Counted from the first letter of the stretch, positions 32,477-41,249 are shown. The stretch: DNA of 46,787 nucleotides from a bacterium ADurb.Bin243 (GCA_002069765.1 MWBZ01000025.1:1-46787); one strand, 5' to 3'. The notes: a model not told the origin generated them from the sequence alone. Program-made: numbers and translations.

Positions 32477-33814
32477 CTACACCCCCATGCCGGCAATGAA
32501 ATTAGTGGTTATGTCGCCTTTAAGGAATTTTTCGTTTTTAAGCAGTTTTTCGAAAAAGGCTATATTGACAGTAAGCCCTTCGAAGCGGACCTCGGCCAGC
32601 GCACGCCTCATACGCGCTATAGCTTCTTTTCGCGTTTCGCCCCACGCGATTATCTTGGCTATCATCGAATCGTAATGAGGCGGTATTGAATAGCCGGAAT
32701 AAACATGGGTGTCCACTCTCACAAAAGGCCCTCCGCAGGGGATATAATTAGATATGGTGCCTACCTGCGGCATGAAGTGGTTGGCGGGATCTTCGGCGCA
32801 TATGCGGCATTCTATAGCGTAACCGTAAAAACGGATGTCGCTTTGCTTTATAGAAAGCTTCGCTCCGCCGGCGACCATTATCTGCTCTTTTAAAAGATCC
32901 ACGGAAGTAACCATTTCGGTTACCGGATGCTCGACCTGAATTCTGGAATTCATTTCCATGAAATAAAAATTCTTATGCTCGTCCATAATAAATTCTATGG
33001 TGCCCGCATTGGTGTATTTTACCGACTTGACCACTTTAACCGCTATATCGCCCATTTTACGGCGGAGTTCGTCGGTAAGAAATACGGAAGGCGACTCTTC
33101 GACGAGCTTTTGATGGCGGCGCTGAATTGAACAGTCGCGCTCGCCTAAATGCACCGCATTGCCGTAATTGTCGGCGATTATCTGAAATTCTATGTGGCGG
33201 GCATGCTCTATATATTTTTCCATATAGACTTCGTCGTTGTTGAACGCCATACGCGCTTCGTTTTTAGCGATTTCAAAGCTCGAGCGCAGGTCGGAATCGT
33301 TTCTGACTATGCGCATTCCTTTTCCGCCGCCGCCGCCCGAAGCTTTTATTATGAGAGGATAGCCTATTTTATTGGCTTCGAGAAGGGCCTGGGCGACCGA
33401 TTCAAGCGGGGCGGTCCCCGGCACGATAGGCACGCCGGCGGCCGTCATGGCTGCACGCGCCTCGGATTTATCGCCCATCAGCGTTATTATTTTTGGTTCG
33501 GGGCCTATGAAGATAAGCTGATGCTTCTTGCAGATGTCGGCAAAATCGGCGTTTTCCGATAAAAAACCGTATCCGGGGTGCACGGCGTCGCAGCCGGTGA
33601 TCTCGGCGGCCGAAATGATATTCGGCACGTACAGATAGCTTTCTTTAGGATTGGGCGGGCCTATGCATACGGCTTTATCGGCGAGTTTAACGTGAAGGCT
33701 TTCGGCGTCGGCCTCCGAATAAACAGCTACGGCTTCAATGCCAAGCTCGCGGCACGCCCTGATTATCCTCAGCGCTATTTCGCCGCGATTGGCTATTAAA
33801 ATTCTTTTTATCAT
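32477..33814 (-). CDS. accC: Acetyl-CoA carboxylase, biotin carboxylase subunit
   Basis: ATP-grasp enzyme that carboxylates biotin on AccB. The 445 residues match the family length (about 449). Motifs: ANRGEIALRIIRACRELGIE, the glycine-rich ATP loop KASGGGGGKGMRIV, HARHIEFQI, ERDCSIQRRHQKLVEESPS and the catalytic EMNSRIQVEHPVTE with its Arg. All key residues look intact, in contrast to the altered AccB just upstream (27-bp gap). Carboxyltransferase genes accA/accD are not in the window. Confidence 0.96.
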   Translation of the reverse strand: MIKRILIANRGEIALRIIRACRELGIEAVAVYSEADAESLHVKLADKAVCIGPPNPKESYLYVPNIISAAEITGCDAVHPGYGFLSENADFADICKKHQLIFIGPEPKIITLMGDKSEARAAMTAAGVPIVPGTAPLESVAQALLEANKIGYPLIIKASGGGGGKGMRIVRNDSDLRSSFEIAKNEARMAFNNDEVYMEKYIEHARHIEFQIIADNYGNAVHLGERDCSIQRRHQKLVEESPSVFLTDELRRKMGDIAVKVVKSVKYTNAGTIEFIMDEHKNFYFMEMNSRIQVEHPVTEMVTSVDLLKEQIMVAGGAKLSIKQSDIRFYGYAIECRICAEDPANHFMPQVGTISNYIPCGGPFVRVDTHVYSGYSIPPHYDSMIAKIIAWGETRKEAIARMRRALAEVRFEGLTVNIAFFEKLLKNEKFLKGDITTNFIAGMGV

Positions 33815-33841
33815 TTTGATCTATCCTGCCTTTTATAATTT

Positions 33842-34294
33842 TTAATTGTTTATCCTTATTTTAAAAAGCGGCTGGCCGAACATTACGGGCGCGCCTTCGT
33901 CCGCGAGCATTTCTTCCATTACTCCGCTGTAAGGCGAGCTTATTTCATGCTCTATATTCATTGCCTCTATCATACACACAGTCTGGCTCTTTTTTACGGC
34001 GTCGCCTTTTTTTATCGGAGCGAGCTTGTCGGAAGTCATCGTGGAATAAAATCTTCCGACGATAGGGGCCGTTATGATCTTGCAAAACTCTCCGTCTTTT
34101 TTATCCCTTGTCGCTTCGGCGGCGCGCTGGTCTTTCGCGGCGGCCAGATTATCGATCCCCTGTATGGTTTCGCTTTCATCTTCGCGCGGCCTGAACTTGA
34201 TCTTGAGGCTCACGTCGCCGTCTTTCATTGAAAATTCATTATAGCGGCTTTGTTTTATAAACTTAATAAAACTCTTAATGGTATTGACGTTCAT
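33842..34294 (-). CDS. accB: Biotin carboxyl carrier protein AccB with the biotin-lysine replaced by Asn
   Basis: 150 residues: an N-terminal helical segment typical of AccB (NTIKSFIKFIKQSRYNEFSM), a short charged linker and a C-terminal biotinyl/lipoyl domain (TAPIVGRFYSTMTSDKLAPI ... SSPYSGVMEEMLADEGAPVM). It carries carboxybiotin between AccC and the carboxyltransferase. The universal EAMKM motif reads EAMNIEHEI here: residue 113, which should be the biotinylated lysine, is Asn (AAT at 33958-33956). No other lysine is in the hairpin. Either this copy is inactive or modified differently, another carrier exists, or the base is an error. It starts 2 bp after mazG. Confidence 0.88.
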   Translation of the reverse strand: MNVNTIKSFIKFIKQSRYNEFSMKDGDVSLKIKFRPREDESETIQGIDNLAAAKDQRAAEATRDKKDGEFCKIITAPIVGRFYSTMTSDKLAPIKKGDAVKKSQTVCMIEAMNIEHEISSPYSGVMEEMLADEGAPVMFGQPLFKIRINN

Positions 34295-34296
34295 CT

Positions 34297-35106
34297 TTAT
34301 CTTTCCTCCATAACTGGCTTGTTCTTAGCTAATTCCCACAGGCGGTCCATTTCGGCCATGGTAAGTTCTTTGAAAGGCCGCCCGTAATGCTTTTCAGAGT
34401 TGTTTTCTATGAAACCCACCCTGTCGATGAATTTTGTAATAGAGCTCACCAGGGCCGTTTCCGGATTAACCGAAAGGTGGCGCGAAAGATTGATAAGCGC
34501 AAAAAACATGTCGCCGAGCTCTCCTTCGATCTTTTCGCGCGCGCCGGTTTTTATTTCATGCGAAAGCTCCTCGAGTTCTTCTCTTACTTTTACGAGAGTT
34601 TCATCGTAAGTGGTAAAATCGAAGCCTATATTCGCCAGGCGCTTCTGGACTTTATAAGCCCACAAAAGCGGCGGAAGGCTCATAACGAGGTCTTCGCTTA
34701 TATTTTTTTTACGCTTGGCGCGTTTGATTTCGTCCCATTTTTTTATGACGTCGCCTGAATCGCTGACGTTCTGGTCGCCGAATACGTGCGGATGGCGCTC
34801 GATAAGCTTGTGGGATATTTTGTCGAGAATGTCGCCCATGTCGAATTTTCTTTCTTCTTCGCCGATTTTGGCGCAAAGCGAAATAAGCAGCAGAATATCG
34901 CCGAGTTCGTCCGCTGTTTTTTCATGGTCTCCGGCGATTATTTCATGATTGAGCTCATAGCATTCTTCGAGAAAAAAATCCTTCATGGTTTTGAGCGTCT
35001 GCTCGCGGTCCCACGGACAGCCTTTTTCGGGGTCGCGCAATTTATCGATAACGTCCATAAAATGGTTGAACTTGTGTAAAATTTCTTCCCGTCTTTTGTT
35101 TTTCAT
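34297..35106 (-). CDS. mazG: Nucleoside triphosphate pyrophosphohydrolase MazG
   Basis: 269 residues with two MazG domains. The first has CPWDREQTLKTMKDFFLEEC then ELNHEI ... ADELGDILL, and the second EELEELSHEI ... EGELGDMFFALINL, both with complete Glu/Asp metal ligands. The enzyme hydrolyses NTPs and dNTPs to monophosphates, cleaning abnormal nucleotides and lowering (p)ppGpp stress in some species. It lies 12 bp after the PpiC-like gene and 2 bp before accB. Confidence 0.95.
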   Translation of the reverse strand: MKNKRREEILHKFNHFMDVIDKLRDPEKGCPWDREQTLKTMKDFFLEECYELNHEIIAGDHEKTADELGDILLLISLCAKIGEEERKFDMGDILDKISHKLIERHPHVFGDQNVSDSGDVIKKWDEIKRAKRKKNISEDLVMSLPPLLWAYKVQKRLANIGFDFTTYDETLVKVREELEELSHEIKTGAREKIEGELGDMFFALINLSRHLSVNPETALVSSITKFIDRVGFIENNSEKHYGRPFKELTMAEMDRLWELAKNKPVMEER

Positions 35107-35118
35107 GGCCAGCCTTTT

Positions 35119-37389
35119 CTATCTTTGAAATATTTTCTGTTCGATCGCCTTCTGGATGCCTTCTTCGTTAAGCTCGTAAGCATAAGACTCTTTGAGCGAT
35201 TCGATATAGCTCATCAGCGCTTTTTTCTGAGTGGAGCCTATCAATTTTTCCTTGATTTTATTTTTTACTTCGTTGAAAACAAGCGGCTTTACCTGCTCGA
35301 GCTTTATTATGTGGAACCCGAAGCTTGTGAGCACGGGCCTTGAAACCCCGCCCGGTTTAAGTTTGACTACGGCGTCAGAAAAGCCTTCTACCATATCGTC
35401 GTAAGTAAAAGGCGGAAGCAGGCCGCCGTCGTTTTTAGAGACGTCGTCGGAATACTGGCGGGCCAGTTGAACGAAATCCTGCGTATCGATTTTATCAAAA
35501 ACGCTCATGGCTTTCTGGCGCGCGGCGTCGAGCTCGTTCTGGTCGTTCTGGTTTTTAACGGCGATCAAAATATGACGCACCTGGAATTCGGAATTGTTTT
35601 TTGCGTGGTATTCTTTGAGTTCTTTAAGCGAAGGATCTGCGATCTTTTTCGTGACTTCTTCAAAAATAAGAGCGCGGGCGAGAATCTTGTTTTCGATATC
35701 TTTCATTTCTTTTTTAAACGCTGGCGAATTTTGAATCTGAGCAAGGCCTGCCTCTTTTTTTAATATTATCCTGTTTATGATTTTCTCGACGATCGCCAAT
35801 CTGTCGGAATACTTGTTGAAATCGCTTTTGTGAAAAGAAGGCAGCTGAGAGATGCTTTCATTATAGTTGAGCCTGGTAATTTTTACGCCGTCAACCTCTG
35901 CGAAAACCTCGTTGAGGTCGCCCAGCGATTTAACGCTCAGAGCCGCCGCGTCGGATTTTTTTTCTTCGCGCGCTACTGCTTCTGAACCGTTGGACGATTT
36001 ATCGGCGGAGGATTTTTTATCTTTTTTAGAAGCCGTTTTTGTCTTTTTAGACGAGCTTTTCTTTCTGGAAGAACGATCGTTTTTCTTAGGCTGCGGTTTG
36101 CCGTTTTTTGACCCGTTTTCTTCGGAAACTTTTTCGGATTTTTTTTCTTCGCCTCCTGCGGCCGAAGCCTTTACAGCTTTAGGCTCCTTCGCCCCGGCCG
36201 TTTTGTCGGCTGAGACGATATCCAGCGGCAAAGCGCCCGACGGCTGGCCGATTTCTAGAGTATCGGCCGCGCCGCCGATCTTGTCGCGGTAAATCTTTAT
36301 ATTGTATTTAGCCTTGACGGTTTTCAGCCACTCTTCGAGGCGGTCGTTTTCGATCTTATTTTTAAGTTCGCCTTCTATAAGGTTTTTAACGTCTGAAAGC
36401 GGGACCGTTTTAGAATCATTTTTTTCCAGGACTTTCAAGATATAAAATCCGTTATTTCCGCGTATGATATTGGTATATTCGCCGAGGTTGCGTGAAAAAG
36501 CCTCGTTGATTATAGAGTTGTTGTTGTACATATCGCGCCTGAACGTTCCGAGAACGCCGTTTTTATGGGTTTTATCGTCGGAATGCTTTTCCCACACCTT
36601 TTCGAAGTGGGTGCCGAGGTCGAGCTCCATCTTGGCCTTTTCGATTTTATTGCGGGCGAGCTGTATGGAATTGGTGTCTTCGGGATTGAATTTTACGAAT
36701 ATATTAGCCAGAGTGACGCAGTCTTTTATTTGAAACCGCTGCTTGTTTTCTTCGTAAAAGGCGCTTATCTGGGCGTCGGTAATATTAATGGCTTTAATTA
36801 TTTCGTCTTTTATCTGCTTATAATAACTTTCGATTAAAAGATTTTCAAAAGCCTTTTCTATCTGTATTTTTATTTCGTCGCGCGAAGCCAGCCCTTTTTT
36901 TTCGGCTTCCATTACGACTATCTGGTTGACTAAAACCACTTCAGTCAGAAAGCTTTTTAGTTTTTCAAATGTGTTGAGAAACACCCTTGAATTTTGCGGC
37001 AGCTTTAAATATTCTTCTACAGCCTCGCTGGCTGTTATTTTTTTATTTTTTATTTTAGCGAGTACGAGAGAATTTTCAGGGTTTTGAGAAGCGGCCGCAG
37101 CGCCGGTGCCGGTAATGAGCGGAATAGAGCGTTTTACCACCTGGTCGGTGATAATGGGAATAAGAACGTTTGAAAGCTCTTCGGGCTTTAAAGTGTTTTT
37201 GCCCGCGCCGCCGTATTTTTCAAACGCGCGGTTCACTTCTTCCGCGACTATCTGCCTTACATGATTTTCGAATTTAACGTCGGGATTCTGGTCTACGTCG
37301 TAGGCCAATGAAATATACGATCCGCACAGGATAAAAAACATTGCCGCAAGAGCCGCAGCGGTTCTTTTTAAAATCAATTTATCATTCAT
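35119..37389 (-). CDS. Exported parvulin-type peptidyl-prolyl isomerase (SurA/PpiC-like) with duplicated modules
   Basis: 756 residues. A signal peptide (about 1-29, ending ISLA|YD) directs it across the membrane. Two SurA-like units follow. The first has a helical N-part (about 105-215) and a divergent parvulin-like domain (about 215-335, ending NNGFYILKVLEKN). After a Lys/Ser/Glu-rich linker (about 385-480, KKNDRSSRKKSSSKKTKTAS) comes a second helical part and a clear parvulin domain (about 595-715, FQVRHILIAVKN ... GGLLPPF ... FGFHIIKLEQVKP). The role is probably folding of exported or outer-membrane proteins. The basic linker is unusual. First gene of the long minus-strand run, with a promoter at 37436-37464. 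Confidence 0.88.
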   Translation of the reverse strand: MNDKLILKRTAAALAAMFFILCGSYISLAYDVDQNPDVKFENHVRQIVAEEVNRAFEKYGGAGKNTLKPEELSNVLIPIITDQVVKRSIPLITGTGAAAASQNPENSLVLAKIKNKKITASEAVEEYLKLPQNSRVFLNTFEKLKSFLTEVVLVNQIVVMEAEKKGLASRDEIKIQIEKAFENLLIESYYKQIKDEIIKAINITDAQISAFYEENKQRFQIKDCVTLANIFVKFNPEDTNSIQLARNKIEKAKMELDLGTHFEKVWEKHSDDKTHKNGVLGTFRRDMYNNNSIINEAFSRNLGEYTNIIRGNNGFYILKVLEKNDSKTVPLSDVKNLIEGELKNKIENDRLEEWLKTVKAKYNIKIYRDKIGGAADTLEIGQPSGALPLDIVSADKTAGAKEPKAVKASAAGGEEKKSEKVSEENGSKNGKPQPKKNDRSSRKKSSSKKTKTASKKDKKSSADKSSNGSEAVAREEKKSDAAALSVKSLGDLNEVFAEVDGVKITRLNYNESISQLPSFHKSDFNKYSDRLAIVEKIINRIILKKEAGLAQIQNSPAFKKEMKDIENKILARALIFEEVTKKIADPSLKELKEYHAKNNSEFQVRHILIAVKNQNDQNELDAARQKAMSVFDKIDTQDFVQLARQYSDDVSKNDGGLLPPFTYDDMVEGFSDAVVKLKPGGVSRPVLTSFGFHIIKLEQVKPLVFNEVKNKIKEKLIGSTQKKALMSYIESLKESYAYELNEEGIQKAIEQKIFQR

Positions 37390-37435
37390 AATTTATTATA
37401 CAATTAAATGTATTCTCCTCGCTAAATTTTTTTTT

Positions 37436-37464
37436 ATTTTATCACATTTAGATAAATAAATCAA
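37436..37464 (-). promoter_or_regulatory. Promoter at the head of the ppiC-mazG-accBC run
   Basis: On the minus strand, TTGATT (37464-37459), 17 bp, TAAAAT (37441-37436). The leader is about 40 nt and contains GAGGAG roughly 20 nt before the ATG. The nearby inverted repeat GCCGG/CCGGC (37481-37503) may weakly end obg-yqeK transcripts. Confidence 0.65.
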
Positions 37465-37550
37465 TTATAAAATTATTAATGCCGGCACTCATAAAAGCCC
37501 GGCCTGTACTAACGTATAAAAATCTATGCCGAAAGTCCGCCGTGGGCAAC

Positions 37551-38168
37551 TCACGCCCTTTTTTCAAGAGTTTTTGAAAGGGCGTCGTTAATATCGAAAA
37601 GTATTTTTTCTATGCTCACGCCCATGGCTTCAAGCGTTCGGATTTTATCACGGACGACTAAAAGCAGGGCCCGGTCCAGGCATGAATTAAAAAGAGCTCT
37701 GTAAACATTTGAACGCAATTCTTCGATTCCGGCGAAATTTCTGCCCGGTTCGATATAATCAGAAATAAAAATTATTTTTTCGAGAACGCTCATTTTCAGA
37801 CGGCCGAGAGTATGGTTCCTTACGGCCGTAATTACGCCGCGATCGGAAATATTAAAAATTTCAGCGGCGATATGGGCCGAAGCGTGGCCGTGCAGAAGGC
37901 CTTCTTTTTCCGCAACCCCGCCGCTAAGCTTATATCCGGCCTTTTTGACGGACGATTTCATTTCTGAAAGAGACAGGCATTTAGCCGCGTCGTGCATAAG
38001 AGCGGCTATGGAACAGCGTTTAATAAGACGATAATTAGCCGAAGCGGCCGCTATTTGAACGGCCGCCGCTTCGACGCCCAGGCTGTGAAGAAACAATCTT
38101 TCGCCCAGTCGGTCTTTTAAGTATTTTATTATATTTTTACGTAATATCAGATATTGTTTATCATTCAT
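37551..38168 (-). CDS. yqeK: YqeK family HD-domain Ap4A hydrolase
   Basis: 205 residues with an HD metal site: LFLHSLGVEAAAVQI (first His), AALMHDAAKCL (HD), LLHGHASAHIAA (His), RNHTLG (His) and FISDYIEPGRNF (Asp and the YqeK-specific IEPGR). Family members hydrolyse diadenosine tetraphosphate to two ADP, an alarmone-clearing role. It overlaps obg by 8 bases and follows nadD-obg, the common nadD-yqeK neighbourhood. The C-terminal helix is of normal length. Confidence 0.93.
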   Translation of the reverse strand: MNDKQYLILRKNIIKYLKDRLGERLFLHSLGVEAAAVQIAAASANYRLIKRCSIAALMHDAAKCLSLSEMKSSVKKAGYKLSGGVAEKEGLLHGHASAHIAAEIFNISDRGVITAVRNHTLGRLKMSVLEKIIFISDYIEPGRNFAGIEELRSNVYRALFNSCLDRALLLVVRDKIRTLEAMGVSIEKILFDINDALSKTLEKRA

Positions 38169-39534
38169 CCTGATAATCGAACGCGAAATCCCTTATATAA
38201 ACTGTATCGCCGTTTTGGGCGCCGGCTTTACGCAGCGCCTTGTCGACCATATATTTTTTAAGCATCTGCTTGAAATAATAAAGCGAATCGTCGGCTTTGA
38301 AGTTGATGCGCTTGACGTCGGCTTCGAACTGCTCGGAAACTATCTGATATTCGTTCTGCGATAACTTATTTACTTTGACGGAAAAAGCCTTTTTACGCTG
38401 CGAAGTCTTTTTGTTTAAGTTATCGTAAGTAAGGCCCAGGCCGCCTTCGGCAATAGCTTCATTGGAATCTATAAGAAGGGCGCTTTCGCCGTCTTCAGCC
38501 AGAGCCGCTTGGGCCGCATGAGCTTCAGAATCGATCTTCAGATCGTACATTTGCCTGATAAGCTTGTCGAGATTCAACCCGGCAAGGCCCGATATTTTTA
38601 TTATTTTAGCGTCTTTGAAAGCCTTGAGCCTTTTGATTTTTTTAGAGAATTTCTCATAATGCTCTTTTGAATCGGGAATGTCCATCTTATTAGCAGCTAT
38701 AATAAAAGGCAGGCCCGCGAGTTTTTTGGAATAAGCCTTGAGCTCTTTTTGAAGCGTTTTAAGATCTTCCGCCGGATCGGGCCTTTCGAAACCGGTCATG
38801 TCTATAACATATACGATGGCCCTTGTGCGCTCGATATGCTTGAGGAATTTATTTCCGAGCCCGGCCCCCGAATGCGCGCCTTCGATGATACCGGGTATGT
38901 CAGCCACCACCATGATTTTATTATAATCGATTTTAACCACGCCGAGATTAGGCGCAAGCGTTGTGAATGGATAATTCGCGATTTTAGGCGTGGCTTTGGA
39001 AATTTTAGATAAAATAGTCGATTTGCCTGCATTAGGAAAGCCTACGAGCCCGATATCGGCTATAAGCTTGAGAACCAGCTTTACCTCGAGCTCCGCGCCT
39101 TCTTCGCCGAGTTCGCAATAGCGGGGGGCGTGCCGGACGGAGCTTGTGAACCTGGTGTTTCCGCGGCCGCCGCGGCCGCCGCGTATAAGCACGAAAGACG
39201 CGCCGGGCGAAGCCAGATCGCAAATCAACGCGCCTGTTTTAGGGTTGCACGCCTGAGTGCCCACGGGCACTTTTATTTTAAGCTCACGGCCGTTTTTGCC
39301 GTGCATATTGGAACCGAGCCCGTGTTCGCCGTCTTCGGCTTTGAATATGCGGTTATACTTAAAATCCAGAAGCGTTTGAAGATCGTTCGAAGCGATAAGG
39401 GTTACCGAACCGCCGTTGCCGCCGTCGCCGCCGTCCGGGCCGCCTTTGGGAACGAATTTTTCCTTTCTGAAACTGATGCAGCCGTTGCCGCCGTCGCCGG
39501 CTTTAAGCGTAATTACCGCTTCATCTATGAACAT
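38161..39534 (-). CDS. obg: Ribosome-associated GTPase Obg/CgtA
   Basis: 457 residues in three domains. The glycine-rich Obg fold spans 1-158 (FIDEAVITLKAGDGGNGCIS, GGPDGGDGGNGG). The G domain has GFPNAGKS (165-172), DIPGIIEGA and NKMD, followed by the C-terminal OCT domain (about 380-457). It takes part in 50S assembly and stringent control. The start is ATG 39534, giving MFIDEAVITL with AAGGAG 7 nt upstream; the frame is open further but without a ribosome site. It lies in the conserved rplU-rpmA-obg neighbourhood, here with nadD inserted before it and yqeK overlapping its end. Confidence 0.96.
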   Translation of the reverse strand: MFIDEAVITLKAGDGGNGCISFRKEKFVPKGGPDGGDGGNGGSVTLIASNDLQTLLDFKYNRIFKAEDGEHGLGSNMHGKNGRELKIKVPVGTQACNPKTGALICDLASPGASFVLIRGGRGGRGNTRFTSSVRHAPRYCELGEEGAELEVKLVLKLIADIGLVGFPNAGKSTILSKISKATPKIANYPFTTLAPNLGVVKIDYNKIMVVADIPGIIEGAHSGAGLGNKFLKHIERTRAIVYVIDMTGFERPDPAEDLKTLQKELKAYSKKLAGLPFIIAANKMDIPDSKEHYEKFSKKIKRLKAFKDAKIIKISGLAGLNLDKLIRQMYDLKIDSEAHAAQAALAEDGESALLIDSNEAIAEGGLGLTYDNLNKKTSQRKKAFSVKVNKLSQNEYQIVSEQFEADVKRINFKADDSLYYFKQMLKKYMVDKALRKAGAQNGDTVYIRDFAFDYQDE

Positions 39535-39608
39535 GATTAATCTCCTTAATATAAGCTGGTTTTTATCAAAAAATTCCGCGCGCCCGCGCCGCCGAAACAC
39601 CGGCGCTA

Positions 39609-40193
39609 TTAAACGTAAAGCCCGCTGGCCGTTATGTAATCGAAGACCTTCGGCGGCACTAGATACCTTATGGAACCGCCAGATTTGACTATATCCCGGA
39701 TTTTCGTGGACGATATGTCGATGTGCTCGAACGATTTCAAAAAGACGGCCGCCGAGAGCACGTCCGGCTCTATGCCGTCTTTTTGAAAGTTATCGGCGCG
39801 CGGCGCTATTACAAGACTGGCGTTTTGAATGATGGTGCGGTAATTGCGGTAATGATGAAACATATGAAGCGTATCGCCGCCGCTGATGTAGAAAAGTTCG
39901 GCGCCGCCGGTCATGCGTTTGAATTCCAGTATGGTTTCATAGGTGTACGCAGTCTTGTCCGCCCGCGATTCGATATCGGAAAATACAAAAAAATGGTTAT
40001 CCTCAATAGCAAGGAAAACCATTTTTTCCCTATGGGATATATCAATAATTTGTGAATTATCTTTATGCGGCACTACGTTCGTAGCAAGAAAATAAACCTT
40101 TTCGAGCCCCAGTTCCACCCTGGCGCATTCCGCCAGGCGAAGGTGCGCATTGTGGATCGGGTTGAACGTTCCGCCGAAAATTCCAACTCGCAT
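39609..40193 (-). CDS. nadD: Nicotinate-nucleotide adenylyltransferase
   Basis: 194 residues. It adenylylates nicotinate mononucleotide in NAD synthesis. The nucleotidyltransferase signature GGTFNPIHNAHL (residues 7-18) contains both catalytic histidines (H14, H17); the phosphate-binding SSTKIR motif is near residue 160, and VPHKDNS and YISGGDTLHMFHHYRN are in their usual places. The gene is 33 bp after rpmA and 74 bp before obg. Full length and apparently functional. Confidence 0.95.
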   Translation of the reverse strand: MRVGIFGGTFNPIHNAHLRLAECARVELGLEKVYFLATNVVPHKDNSQIIDISHREKMVFLAIEDNHFFVFSDIESRADKTAYTYETILEFKRMTGGAELFYISGGDTLHMFHHYRNYRTIIQNASLVIAPRADNFQKDGIEPDVLSAAVFLKSFEHIDISSTKIRDIVKSGGSIRYLVPPKVFDYITASGLYV

Positions 40194-40226
40194 CTTTATA
40201 ATGCTTTTATTTATACCGGCAAGCGG

Positions 40227-40487
40227 TTACGCCGTCTGTTCCATAGGAACTATAACGACGCGGCGTTTGCCTTTGCCGAAAGACTTGAATTCGACTTTAC
40301 CGCAGACTTTAGCGAATAAAGTGTCGTCTCCGCCGCGTCCTACGTTGAGGCCGGGGTGGAAGTGCGTGCCGCGCTGACGGACGAGTATCGTTCCGCCTTT
40401 AACTATTTCACCCGCGAATTTTTTAACGCCCAGGCGCTTCGCCTGAGAATCGCGACCGTTAACCGCGGATACTGCTTTTTTACCCAT
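40227..40487 (-). CDS. rpmA: Ribosomal protein L27 (bL27) without N-terminal extension
   Basis: 86 residues: [20 protein letters not shown], then [20 protein letters not shown], all typical of bL27 at the peptidyl-transferase centre. The protein starts directly at the mature-type N-terminus. Three codons upstream in frame is a TGA, so no cleavable presequence can be hidden. This is notable because a Prp protease gene, whose known task is trimming an L27 presequence, lies immediately upstream (20-bp gap). CAGGTGA serves as the ribosome site. Confidence 0.96.
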   Translation of the reverse strand: MGKKAVSAVNGRDSQAKRLGVKKFAGEIVKGGTILVRQRGTHFHPGLNVGRGGDDTLFAKVCGKVEFKSFGKGKRRVVIVPMEQTA

Positions 40488-40507
40488 TTCATTTCACCTG
40501 CCTGGTT

Positions 40508-40855
40508 TTAATCTTTAATGGTTTCAATAATTTTAATGACTTCACCGTATTTCTCGTTTATAGACATAAAGCCCAGCTTGACGCTTTCCGTCAAAAGGCG
40601 GAGGCCCCGGGAGCGTTGCGCATCCGCAGGCCCGTCGAGCGCGAGGCTTATAATGCCGCTTTTTATTACGCCTTTAACCTTTATTTTTAAAAGTTTCGTT
40701 ATGCTTTGTGAAAAATTCAACGCCAGGGCCGATGCCGCAGCGCATATAACATTTTCGCCGCGGGCCTCCGAATTATCGTGGCCCGAAAACGTAAAACTTT
40801 TTAAAAGGGTATCCCGGTCGTAATTAAATTCAGCTGTTATCAAAAAGAAACACAC
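40508..40855 (-). CDS. prp: Ribosomal-processing cysteine protease Prp family protein
   Basis: 115 residues between rplU and rpmA, the standard prp locus. The catalytic His and Cys are present in SGHDNSEARGENVICAAASAL (H26, C38), a variant of the usual GHA...G.DIVCA. The C-terminal half (GFMSINEKYGEVIKIIE) is the normal dimer helix. In Staphylococcus and relatives Prp removes an N-terminal extension from L27, but no such extension exists here. It may cut another ribosomal protein or be a relic. Confidence 0.88.
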   Translation of the reverse strand: MCFFLITAEFNYDRDTLLKSFTFSGHDNSEARGENVICAAASALALNFSQSITKLLKIKVKGVIKSGIISLALDGPADAQRSRGLRLLTESVKLGFMSINEKYGEVIKIIETIKD

Positions 40856-40878
40856 CGTTTACAGGTTGCGCCAGAGAA

Positions 40879-41193
40879 CTATTTGCTCTTTATCTGGCCG
40901 ATTTCGACTTTCGTATAGTGGGCCCTGAAGCCTCTTTTACGGAAATAGTCTTTTCTTTTTTTGAATTTCATGATAACTACTTTTTTTTCGCGGCCGTGAG
41001 CGAGTATTTTAGCTTCCACGTTAGCGCCGTTAACTTTCGGCTGGCCGATAGTAACGTTAGTGCCGTCGCTAAGCATTAAAACTTCGGAAAAATTAACATC
41101 GGTATTAACTTCACCCTGTAACTTGTTAACGCGAATGCGATCGCCGGGCGCTACTTTATATTGTTTGCCTCCGGTAGTGATTACTGCGTACAT
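40879..41193 (-). CDS. rplU: Ribosomal protein L21 (bL21)
   Basis: 104 residues with the family pattern MYAVITTGGKQYKVAPGDRI, VLMLSDGTNVTIGQP and KVVIMKFKKRKDYFRKRGFR. It binds 23S rRNA. AAGGAGGTG lies 6-7 nt before the ATG. It is the first gene of rplU-prp-rpmA-nadD-obg-yqeK and has its own strong promoter (41250-41279). Confidence 0.97.
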   Translation of the reverse strand: MYAVITTGGKQYKVAPGDRIRVNKLQGEVNTDVNFSEVLMLSDGTNVTIGQPKVNGANVEAKILAHGREKKVVIMKFKKRKDYFRKRGFRAHYTKVEIGQIKSK

Positions 41194-41249
41194 TGATAGG
41201 CACCTCCTTCTTTTTTTTATTTTTAATATTCCAAATTAAAAATCGTTTA

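Noticed and set aside
37481-37503. Terminator after yqeK
   Set aside because: Only a 5-bp GCCGG/CCGGC stem with a broken AT tail; too weak to call as a feature.
39535-39600. 22-residue extension of Obg
   Set aside because: No ribosome site; MFIDEAVITL at 39534 with AAGGAG is the standard Obg start.
41194-41249. L21 autoregulatory leader RNA
   Set aside because: The leader is only about 50 nt, AT-rich and lacks a clear structure.
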